From positions 74,915-138,914 of the forward strand of contig CBDCWT010000035.1 of the NCBI GenBank assembly GCA_965223305.1: a stretch of 64,000 bases of DNA, read 5' to 3'. This stretch comes from CBDCWT01 sp965223305. Lineage in GTDB: Bacteria; Planctomycetota; Planctomycetia; Pirellulales; Pirellulaceae. Numbering within the stretch: the first letter of the stretch is position 1; every line of letters begins with the position of its first letter. Positions 27,501 to 34,528 of the stretch are shown piece after piece. The notes beneath the pieces are model-generated. The model was not told where the DNA came from and did not search any database. It saw only the letters and a program-made list of their open reading frames with translations. A program made the position numbers and the translations under genes.

Positions 27501-27646
27501 ACTACTTGGCCGTCGATCCTGATTGGGAGCCGCTCCGCGCGAACCCACAGTTCCGTGAACTGGTTCGCCGCCTGGCGGATCTCCAATCCCCTCCCGCAGG
27601 CGACGAGCAAGATGGAGAGAGCGTCTATCCGCGAGAGGATGTCTAG
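24536..27646 (+). CDS. membrane Ser/Thr protein kinase with TPR domain
   Basis: A 1,036-residue protein. After an N-terminal acidic region, the kinase domain begins near residue 163: GRGAFGRVF (Gly loop), VALKV (ATP Lys), HRDLKPANI near residue 322 (catalytic loop), then ILDFHLSVL where DFG is expected, GTLPYMAPEHI and SDIYALGVILFELLTGRSPF. One membrane helix (about 497-517) precedes about 500 residues of TPR-like helical repeats. The DFH in place of DFG is unusual; metal binding still needs only the Asp. GTG at 24536 overlaps the sigma gene stop; ATG at 24560 is an alternative. The C-terminus ends precisely where copy 2 of the palindromic element begins, which supplies the TAG. Confidence 0.9.
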   Translation: MSSCGNDTMQLELENVVEAFERARTSSADVDLRDYLPGRGHPQYTDIVVELIRADLEFSYQESRPRSLANYLEEFPDVRRDHHALAQVAFEEYRLSVKAGVHRSPREYAQQYQIDTSAWPSWSGSCLDDPVAAAQDELNSTIPSEEFPSAAGGFPDVGAKLGDFELIDELGRGAFGRVFLARQGELADRPVALKVTIEPNAEPQRLAELQHTNIVPIYSLHQVGSLQAVCMPFSGSATLADVRRRLWRAGSRPTSGRELISAVLDQRASVAADAQGVIAATVEPSVTRDLLAEMSYQDAVAWIAARVADGLAHAHERGVIHRDLKPANILVSDDGLPLILDFHLSVLATNRGTDAAMVGGTLPYMAPEHIETIRSGGTVDLTSDIYALGVILFELLTGRSPFPLRRGSLEQVVSQMLADRARPARSIRQDNPQVSPDLAAITAHCLQADCRQRYSSARQLQTDLERHLKDLPPRYAPGYSVRERARKWIRRHPRVASGTTIAICISVVLAALVTGLVARSHQLARAAARDTVRQFSGNLATARAPLASVQVDFGSLTQAIEDGRELLAGHGASNSDRWQNEPPWTLLDAAAQQRYEEQIAELRYLVAAGCIRAAERVDAPLESARFLDEAESLIQLAAGHFPSTPRALLLLHARLAARRGQAETAQSLRDQAEETELPTQFERYLQALSVRSNDVDEALLEQLMEESSDSALLWLVRGNLQQSKRRLDLAEASYTASIAVAPDMLWARFFRGNVRFMDHRFGEAQEDFDAVLRQRVDWPPALFGRSLALQAQGEIEAAVADMTSAIEHGATETRIYFKLSQLLRQQGDLIGARRARALGLKLTPTDFASWMARGVQQLSSSPVKALQDFQRAASLKPASPEPWMNIASAYAKKLEDDRKAVEAMDQVIALSPPSPKALATRGVLLARLGRREEAHRDAHQALELDQRANTAYRVSGIFAQTSQLEEGDAGVALRLLKQAAAQDPPLVLHYLAVDPDWEPLRANPQFRELVRRLADLQSPPAGDEQDGESVYPREDV

Positions 27647-27824
27647 CCCGAATAATTCATGAGCGATCTGCTGCGAGGTCGTAAGTCCATCCGTGGCTTC
27701 GTCATGCTTCACAATTCTCCCTCGACGTATTGCTTCAATACGCCTGCGGAAGAATTGCTCGCCTTCCTTGCCACGAACGTACTTACAACCTCTCGCCACG
27801 ATCTTCATGAATAATCCGGGCTAG
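27643..27824. mobile_element. 182-bp palindromic MITE-like element, copy 2
   Basis: Same size and CTAG borders as the copy at 7461-7642; I count two differences (GAATAATT for GAATTATT near the left end and CTTCACAA for CTTCCCAA inside). The left CTAG provides the kinase gene's stop codon. The near identity of two copies 20 kb apart indicates recent movement or strong conservation. It carries no open frame of its own. Confidence 0.85.
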
Positions 27825-28429
27825 CCAGTCGCTCCGCAGTCGCCCTCAACGCCGGCCTACTTTCCCCCCCTCATCCGGCCTTCGGCCACCTTCTCCCCCG
27901 GGGGGAGTCCGCGGGCACGGCTTGCCTTTTTGTGCTGAGCGTCATCGCAGCGCCTGCCGGAACGGCGCGGCGGAGAAATCGTGCGCTCACGGAAAACATC
28001 TGGCGCCGCTTGTTACGGCCTACTTCTCTTTCTTCACTCTCCCCTCGGGGAGAGTCGGCCCGAAGGGCCGGTGAGGGGGAGCACGATTCGGGGCGATTAC
28101 TCCGGGGCTCCCCGGACGCTGCGCGTCCTCCCGCGCGCGGGAGGGTTAGGTGGATGCAAAAGCTGCACGACCTCCCGGCGGGGGAGAAGGGACTTTGGTA
28201 GCGCCCAGCGGCCGATATAAAGCTTCCTTTCCGTAGGTACTTGAAACAATCCGGCACCCTCGCACTAATAATAGCTATAAAAACCATGGATTTTATTTGC
28301 GTAGGGTCGAAACACGGCATAGGTTTTTGATGGCAACGCTTATGAGACGACTGACCAACTGAGCTTCCGGGTGATCGCCTGTCTTGCCGTCGCTCGGATG
28401 ACGCCGCCGCCCGCAGCGAGGCAGAAGTC
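27825..28429. other. intergenic stretch with several hairpin repeats
   Basis: 605 bases without a gene. At 27876-27905 is a CCGGCCTTCGGCC hairpin followed by CTCCCCCGGGGGGAG. At 27955-28022 is GCCGGAACGGCGCGGCGG and GCGCCGCTTGTTACGGCCTA, relatives of the repeat at 17051. At 28034-28078 is CTCTCCCCTCGGGGAGAG followed by CCCGAAGGGCCGGTGAGGGG. From 28220 onward the sequence is AT-richer (TAATAATAGCTATAAAAACC) and probably holds the promoter of the metalloprotease gene. Confidence 0.65.
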
Positions 28430-29749
28430 ATGGCTGGATCGCCCGTGAAGCTCTCTTCATTTGGCTCACGCCGCCACCTGGGTTTGGAGGCGTTGGAGAG
28501 CCGCTATCTCCTCGCCGCTTCGCCGGTGATGGACAGTCCGCCGACCGAAGTGCACCACCAGCCGGAGTTGACGATCAGCTTCGCGCCGGATGGCACCGAC
28601 ATTTCTGGCGCCCGCAATCGCTTGCACGCGACTCTGGGAGCCGATGTGGACGTCGAGGAGTGGCAGGCGGCCATTCTGCGTGCTTTCCACACCTGGGTGC
28701 AGCACATCGATCTGGAGGTGCGTTCGGTCTCTGACTCCGGCCAAGCGTTTGGGAGTCTCGGTGCAGAGGCCCCGGCGTCTGGGTTCGGCGACGTGCGGAT
28801 CGCGGCAATCCCTATGTCGGCCGATGTGATCGCCATGTCCGTGCCGTTTCATCCGCATGCTGATGACAGTTGGGCTGGTGACATCTTGTTCAACAGTCGG
28901 GTTGAGTTTGGCTCGGCTGAGGAGGTTTTTCGTGTCGCGCTCCATGAAGCAGGGCACGTACTCGGCCTGTCGCACAGTGACGATCCCCTTTCGCCGATGC
29001 ATAGTCACGGTGGTTTGGGCGAGCCAGAGCTGAGCGGGGATGACGTGGCGGAGTTACGAGCACTCTTCACTTCATCGTTTGAAGAGCACTCCGAGCCGCC
29101 CACTGGCCCCGGCTACGAGGATGCCGTTGATTTGATCTACGCGAGTCACGTTGACCCGCTAGACGATCATCACGAGCACAACGGGCACGACGATCACGAG
29201 TGGACTCAGGCAGCCGGACGACAGGGACCCGCAGCGGTCATTTTCTCTGGTTATGTCGATCAGGAGACGGCGGTGCAACTCCATACGCTGGAGGTAGCAA
29301 CGACTCAGCTCTACGATTTTTCGCTGGTGTTGCCGTTCCAGAGCGACGGCTTGGCCGAGCTCAAGGCGACGTTCTACAACTCCCACGGTGACGTCGTCCT
29401 GCAGCTCTCGCCGGAAGCAAGCTGGCATACGGTGCTGCTCGGCCCGGGAAGCTATACCGTAGAGTTCCGGCTGTTGGACAATGGCGCCGAAGCGGGAGTG
29501 GACTTTGCGTTGCGGGAGCGCCAGCTGGCTCAGTACCTAGGGCCCGAAGTCGTGGATCCTTCTGGATCACCCATCACGCCCTGCATCGAGGGTCCTGGCG
29601 AGTTCTGTTATCCGGACGAAATCTACTCGTGGGCTCTCTACATCTGGGTTGACGACGAGCTAGAGCCGTCACCCGCTGAGTCGGATTCGCCGTCTTGGGA
29701 CTGGTGGACCTGGTATACCGATCTGTTCCTGGCCGGCCCAGATGCCTAG
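28430..29749 (+). CDS. LEPR-XLL secreted metzincin-type metalloprotease
   Basis: A 439-residue protein. Residues 19-30 (LEALESRYLLAA) are the LEPR-XLL signature. The catalytic domain follows: VFRVALHEAGHVLGLSHS near residue 172 has the full HExxHxxGxxH zinc site, and DDPLSPMHSHGG supplies the Met-turn, as in matrixin-like enzymes. The C-terminal half carries a His/Asp-rich patch (DDHHEHNGHDDHE, possibly metal-binding) and a beta domain like those after secreted proteases. It should act outside the cytoplasm on protein or on the cell surface. Upstream ATG at 28430 follows GGCAGAAGTC, a modest site. No propeptide Cys switch is seen. Confidence 0.87.
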   Translation: MAGSPVKLSSFGSRRHLGLEALESRYLLAASPVMDSPPTEVHHQPELTISFAPDGTDISGARNRLHATLGADVDVEEWQAAILRAFHTWVQHIDLEVRSVSDSGQAFGSLGAEAPASGFGDVRIAAIPMSADVIAMSVPFHPHADDSWAGDILFNSRVEFGSAEEVFRVALHEAGHVLGLSHSDDPLSPMHSHGGLGEPELSGDDVAELRALFTSSFEEHSEPPTGPGYEDAVDLIYASHVDPLDDHHEHNGHDDHEWTQAAGRQGPAAVIFSGYVDQETAVQLHTLEVATTQLYDFSLVLPFQSDGLAELKATFYNSHGDVVLQLSPEASWHTVLLGPGSYTVEFRLLDNGAEAGVDFALRERQLAQYLGPEVVDPSGSPITPCIEGPGEFCYPDEIYSWALYIWVDDELEPSPAESDSPSWDWWTWYTDLFLAGPDA

Positions 29750-30338
29750 TTAGGGTGACGACGATCAGCCGGCATGCGTTAGCATCCGGTTTGTTGGAAA
29801 CCGTGGGCTAACGCCCAGCGGCTGATGTAGTGGGATTCTGCTTGGTCACTGGGTGACGACGATCAGCCGTAATGCGTTAGCATCCGGTTTGTTGGAACCA
29901 TGGGCTAACGCCCAGCGGCTGATTTGGCGCGTAGTTTGGTGGACGGCCGCAGCAGCGCAGGCTCGGCGGGAAACGGTCCACTCGCACTAGCGTTTGCCTC
30001 CCCTGTCGTTCGGCCCCGCAGTCCTACGCGTTTCCCACCGGAGCCTGGCCACGGATTGGGTACCGGCGAGGCCCACGGCGTCCAGCTTTGTATAAGAAGG
30101 CAGCAGAGGTGGGGGGGGGTCGGAACAGGCGACCTAAGAAAGTGCGTCCCCTGCTGCCTTGCTCTTCTGTGTACTTTCCATCCAACAACAAGAGCGATAA
30201 ACACCCGGGGCACCCGCCACGCTTTTGACGAGAATTCGGAAATTGTCGATTATAGTGGCCCGCGATCGTGATCGATGGTTGTCGGCAGTGTCGCGAAGTG
30301 GGAGAACGACAGCTGGGTACTCGACTTAAGGAGAGACT
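29750..30338. other. repeat-bearing intergenic stretch
   Basis: 589 bases. Two tandem units at about 29755-29830 and 29850-29926 each contain GATCAGCCG...GCGTTAGCATCCGGTTTGTTGG and CGTGGGCTAACGCCCAGCGG, whose ends (ATCAGCCG and CGGCTGAT) pair. Near 30110-30170, AAGGCAGCAGAGG, a run of nine or ten G, and CCCCTGCTGCCTT make another hairpin. No gene is supported. Confidence 0.65.
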
Positions 30339-32972
30339 GTGGCGCGCACCATCTATCGACAAGACTACACACCTCCCGCTTTCTGGGTTGACGACGTCGA
30401 GCTCGAATTCGAACTCGAACCAGAAGACACAACCGTGACCGCCAGACTTCGTCTGCGCAGGAACTCCGATTGCCCTTCGACGCGGCTCGAGCTGGATGGG
30501 GAGCAACTGGAGTTGCAGAGGTTACTGCTGGACGGTGAGCCAGTTTCGAACGACCGCTTCGAAGTGACTGACTCGCAGTTGTTGATCGACGGGTTGCCGG
30601 ACCAATGCCTGCTGGAGACGAAGGTCGTGGTTCATCCTGCCGCGAACAAGTCGCTGTACGGGCTCTACCAGTCGTCGGGGAACTTTTGTACCCAGTGCGA
30701 AGCGCTTGGATTTCGCCGAATCACGTACTTCTTGGATCGTCCAGATGTCATGGCGTCCTACCGAGTGACCCTCCGTGCACGGCGCGATAGCTATCCAGTT
30801 CTTCTGTCGAACGGGAACCGAATCGCGGAGCGGCAGTTGGAGGGTGGCAGACATGAGGTCGTGTGGGAAGATCCGTTTCCCAAGCCGAGTTATCTGTTCG
30901 CCCTAGTCGCTGGAGACTTGAAATGCCACCGGGGGACCTTTGTCACTCGAAGTGACCGCGAAGTAACGCTGGAGATTTGGGTCGAACCGCAGAACATCGA
31001 CCGCTGCCAGCACGCTATGGAATCGCTTCAAAAGGCGATGCAATGGGACGAACAGACGTTCGGTTTGGAGTACGACTTAGACATCTACATGATCGTCGCC
31101 GTTAACGACTTCAATATGGGAGCCATGGAGAACAAAGGGTTGAACATCTTCAACTCGAAATACGTGCTGGCTTCACAGGAAACTGCGACAGACGACGACT
31201 ACCTGAACATCGAGGCCATTGTTGCGCACGAGTACTTTCACAATTGGACCGGCAACCGGGTGACGTGTCGAGATTGGTTTCAGTTGACGCTGAAAGAAGG
31301 GCTGACAGTCTTTCGCGACCAACAGTTCACAGCCGATCAGACTTCTGCAGCCGTCAAGAGAATTGACGACGTGACTCGGTTGAGATCGCGGCAATTCCGA
31401 GAGGATGCTGGACCCATGGCGCATCCGATTCGTCCCGAATCTTATATTTCGATGGACAACTTTTATACAACAACTGTGTATGAAAAGGGCGCCGAGATCA
31501 TCCGCATCTATCACACGCTACTGGGCGATGACGGGTTTCGCCGAGGCATGGATCTGTACGTCGCCCGCCACGACGGACAGGCGGTGACTTGCGATGACTT
31601 TCGTCGCGCGATGGCCGACGCAAATCAGGTTGACTTCGAGCTGTTGGACCGCTGGTACTCCCAGCCGGGTACTCCGGTTTTGACCATCGAGGAGAACTGG
31701 AATTCAGACGATGGTCGGTACACTCTGTCATTCCATCAGTCTTACCCGGAGCTACCCGCAGAGCTGCCCGGTGCTGCAGGCCGGCAACCAGTGCCAATAC
31801 CGATTGCTGTCGGGTTGTTGGGCTCAGACGGCCGCGAGCTGCCGCTGCAGATGCTGGACGACAAGACTGACTCCCGCCCCAGGACACGGGTGCTGCAGTT
31901 GGATGGTGAAGCCGCATCGTTCACGTTTGTGGGTTTGCGCGGCAAACCCGTGCCCTCGCTGTTGCGCTCGTTTTCGGCTCCAGTTCGCCTTCAGATGGGA
32001 CAGACGGCTTCCGAGCTGGCGTTTCTCATGACTTGCGACAGCGATCCGTTCAATCGTTGGGACGCTTGCCAGACTCTTGCGATGCAGATCCTCGTGGACT
32101 ACATTCGCCACCCTTCTCCCAGCGAATCGCTGAAGTTGTTTATCGATGCATTCGGCCAGTTGCTGATTGACGACGCACTAGATGGGTCATTCAAATCCTT
32201 GTTGCTGACCTTGCCAAGTGAAGAGGTTATCGCCCAAGAGTTGGATGAACTGGACCCGGACCTCGTGCACGGGGCGCGTCAGTTTTTGGGAGAGGCTGTG
32301 GCGTCCGCGCACGCGGAAACTCTGCTGTCGATGTACGGGGTGTTGGATACGGGTGAGTCTTATCGCACCGACCAGCAGTCGATCGACCAGCGCCGGCTCA
32401 AGAAGACCGTCTTGCGGTACTTGTCATTGCCGCCGCACTCTAAGGTTGCGAATCTCGCGGCAGGACAGTTCGAGGCCGCGGACAACATGACCGATACGCA
32501 GGCCGCGTTGGAAGTGCTCGTCGATTTAGATTGCCCGCAGCGCGAGGACGCCCTGGCGCGGTTCTACGACCGCTGGCGGACCGATCCGCCGACGCTCGAC
32601 AAGTGGTTCGCCGTGCAAGCTGGCTCTAAGCGAGAGGGGACACTCGAGCGGGTGATCGAACTCACCGCCCATCCAGATTTTGTGCTTACGAATCCGAATC
32701 GTGTCCGCGCGCTACTAGGGGCATTCTCTGCCAACCAGGTTCGGTTCCATCGCCGGGACGGTGCTGGTTATCGAGTCTTGGCGGACTTTGTGCTGCGGAT
32801 CGACCCAGACAACCCGCAGCTGGCTGCCCGGTTGGTGTCGGCGTTAAACAACTACCGCCAGCTGGAAAAGGGTCGCCAACAGATCGCGCGTGCGGAATTG
32901 GAACGCATCGCCGGTCGGGCTGCACTGTCGAAGGACGTTAAAGAGATTATCCAGCGGGCATTGACGTTCTAG
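30339..32972 (+). CDS. pepN: aminopeptidase N (M1 family)
   Basis: An 877-residue zinc aminopeptidase that removes N-terminal residues from peptides in the cytoplasm. The exopeptidase motif MGAMENKGLNIFNS and the zinc site AHEYFHNWTGNR (His near residue 297) followed by KEGLTVFRDQ (third ligand Glu) are intact. The C-terminal half is the helical PepN domain. Length matches E. coli-type PepN (870). GTG at 30339 is preceded by AAGGAGAG 5 to 8 bases away. Its 3' end overlaps the convergent HlyD gene by 26 bases. Confidence 0.95.
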   Translation: MARTIYRQDYTPPAFWVDDVELEFELEPEDTTVTARLRLRRNSDCPSTRLELDGEQLELQRLLLDGEPVSNDRFEVTDSQLLIDGLPDQCLLETKVVVHPAANKSLYGLYQSSGNFCTQCEALGFRRITYFLDRPDVMASYRVTLRARRDSYPVLLSNGNRIAERQLEGGRHEVVWEDPFPKPSYLFALVAGDLKCHRGTFVTRSDREVTLEIWVEPQNIDRCQHAMESLQKAMQWDEQTFGLEYDLDIYMIVAVNDFNMGAMENKGLNIFNSKYVLASQETATDDDYLNIEAIVAHEYFHNWTGNRVTCRDWFQLTLKEGLTVFRDQQFTADQTSAAVKRIDDVTRLRSRQFREDAGPMAHPIRPESYISMDNFYTTTVYEKGAEIIRIYHTLLGDDGFRRGMDLYVARHDGQAVTCDDFRRAMADANQVDFELLDRWYSQPGTPVLTIEENWNSDDGRYTLSFHQSYPELPAELPGAAGRQPVPIPIAVGLLGSDGRELPLQMLDDKTDSRPRTRVLQLDGEAASFTFVGLRGKPVPSLLRSFSAPVRLQMGQTASELAFLMTCDSDPFNRWDACQTLAMQILVDYIRHPSPSESLKLFIDAFGQLLIDDALDGSFKSLLLTLPSEEVIAQELDELDPDLVHGARQFLGEAVASAHAETLLSMYGVLDTGESYRTDQQSIDQRRLKKTVLRYLSLPPHSKVANLAAGQFEAADNMTDTQAALEVLVDLDCPQREDALARFYDRWRTDPPTLDKWFAVQAGSKREGTLERVIELTAHPDFVLTNPNRVRALLGAFSANQVRFHRRDGAGYRVLADFVLRIDPDNPQLAARLVSALNNYRQLEKGRQQIARAELERIAGRAALSKDVKEIIQRALTF

Positions 32973-33828
32973 TTTCCGCCTGTGCGCGGTGTGCAGTTCC
33001 CTTCGCGTCCTCGAGCTGCATCGTACAACGTTCACCACTGTAGTAGTTTCCGTCTGGATTCTCGATACGTGCTTTGATTTGCACGGTAGCGCTTTGCGCA
33101 TCGGTCACCGGTCCAATGAACTCGATGCGCCCCACTACCGACTGCTGAGTCGCCTCGAAATAGACGGTGGTTGTCTGGCCCACACGCAGCTGTCGAGCAC
33201 GTCGACTGGGCAGCGAGAACTTCGCCAGCAGAGGATCGAGCCGGACCAGTTCCAGCAGGTACGGATCGCTCGGCCCGACATACCCGCCTTTCTTCTTGTG
33301 GATCTTCGTGACCACCCCATCCATTGGCGCGAGAATGGTGCGTCGTTCGATTTGAATCAAGATCCTCCGGTGTTCCAGCTTCTTGATTGCCAGGTCTTCC
33401 CTTGCGGACAGTATCTGAGCCTGGGCAATCGCCAAATCAGCTTGGGCCCGATCCACTTCCTCCTGGCGAGCATGCCCTTGTTTTTGAAGTGCTCGGATCT
33501 TGTCGAGCCGGTGCCGCCGCAGCTGCAGCTCGGCTTTTGCCGAGTTGAGAGCTCCCTGCGAACGCATCGCCTCCTCCGCAATTCGCAGCGCCACAAGCTG
33601 CAGTTCGACGTCGAGCTTGGCGAGTTGCTGACCTTCCCGGACGACTTCTCCTTCGCGCACCAACATCTGCTTAATGGTGCCTGTCTCAACCGTGGCGACG
33701 TTTACCGAATCATAGTGTTCGGTGTAGCCATCAAATTCCTCGCCGCTGACGGTCGTCGCCCAGACCAGCCAGATCGCGGCCATCGCCGTGCTGGTGGTTG
33801 AGGTTCGACGAGTCCGCTTGCTGCGCAT
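32947..33828 (-). CDS. HlyD/RND-type periplasmic adaptor protein
   Basis: About 293 residues. A basic start (RSKRTRR) and one hydrophobic segment (AMAAIWLVWATTVSG) act as signal or anchor. The lipoyl-like half sites are TIKQMLVREGEVVREGQQLAKLD and RRTILAPMDGVVTKIHKKKGG; a coiled-coil hairpin (about residues 90-160) lies between them; a beta-barrel part follows. This is the adaptor that links an inner-membrane engine to an outer exit. ATG at 33828 is preceded by GAGGA (10 bases away); 33867 is an alternative start. It is the last gene of the run that begins with secA2 and is 272 bases from the PilZ gene. Only one C-terminal barrel is seen. Confidence 0.85.
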   Translation of the reverse strand: MRSKRTRRTSTTSTAMAAIWLVWATTVSGEEFDGYTEHYDSVNVATVETGTIKQMLVREGEVVREGQQLAKLDVELQLVALRIAEEAMRSQGALNSAKAELQLRRHRLDKIRALQKQGHARQEEVDRAQADLAIAQAQILSAREDLAIKKLEHRRILIQIERRTILAPMDGVVTKIHKKKGGYVGPSDPYLLELVRLDPLLAKFSLPSRRARQLRVGQTTTVYFEATQQSVVGRIEFIGPVTDAQSATVQIKARIENPDGNYYSGERCTMQLEDAKGTAHRAQAETRTSMPAG

Positions 33829-34100
33829 CGGGGGCCATGTCCTCTGCTTCTGCCAGGATTTCGACATGCCCCAGGGATCGGCAATCCGTGCGCTTGTTGC
33901 CGTGAGGCAACCCCTTCAACAAGGTTAGCTCAGTTTGGCGCGCAGGGCTTGTCACCCGGGTTTTTGGTAAGAGCGGCAGTACCGGTTGTAAGGAAAAGAC
34001 GGCGAGCAGCCCAGGCAAGACCGTCCTCTTTGATGGGCTCGTGGCGCGGGCAACCCATGCACTGCCAACTCACGCAGTGGGCGCTCACGCAGCGGGCCCG

Positions 34101-34487
34101 CTACATCTCAACAACGAACCTACCCGCAATGTCAAAGTAGCACTCCAGTTTGCTGCAGCGGAGCACCTCGACGAGCAGTTGAATTTCCAGGTCAGCGGTG
34201 AGTGTTAGCCGGACACCGAGGTAATTGACTGCCACCGGCCGAGTATGGATGAGAGCGATACCGCCGACAGAGATATCTCGTGTCGCCGCGTGAAACGGTG
34301 GGCCGTCTGGTTGAAACGAGTCATCCAGCGGCTGAGCGATCGACGGCATGGCCACGACGTAGCGCTGGTGAGCGCGTCGTTCGGCGCCTTCAAACGACAT
34401 GACTTTACCGTGAGCTTGTGAGATAAATGCGGCAATCGCTCCGGGGGACCGCTCGTATTGGCTCGGTGGTGCTGGCGACAGGGTCAT
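34101..34487 (-). CDS. PilZ-domain protein (probable c-di-GMP receptor)
   Basis: A 128-residue protein made almost entirely of a PilZ domain. GAERRAHQRYVV holds the RxxxR arm and RDISVGGIALIH the D/NxSxxG motif that bind cyclic di-GMP in this family. No membrane segment. It sits 41 bases after the M50-HlyD gene on the same strand, so c-di-GMP may control the export apparatus or surface attachment; this is inferred from the motif and position. GAGG lies 9 bases before the ATG. Confidence 0.85.
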   Translation of the reverse strand: MTLSPAPPSQYERSPGAIAAFISQAHGKVMSFEGAERRAHQRYVVAMPSIAQPLDDSFQPDGPPFHAATRDISVGGIALIHTRPVAVNYLGVRLTLTADLEIQLLVEVLRCSKLECYFDIAGRFVVEM

Positions 34488-34528
34488 GGTTGACTACCTC
34501 GGGTCGAGTTTTGTGGAGATCGCTTTGG

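Noticed and set aside
29924..30271. A possible 115-residue gene
   Set aside because: It passes through repeats and a G-run, has no ribosome site, and shows no protein-like pattern.
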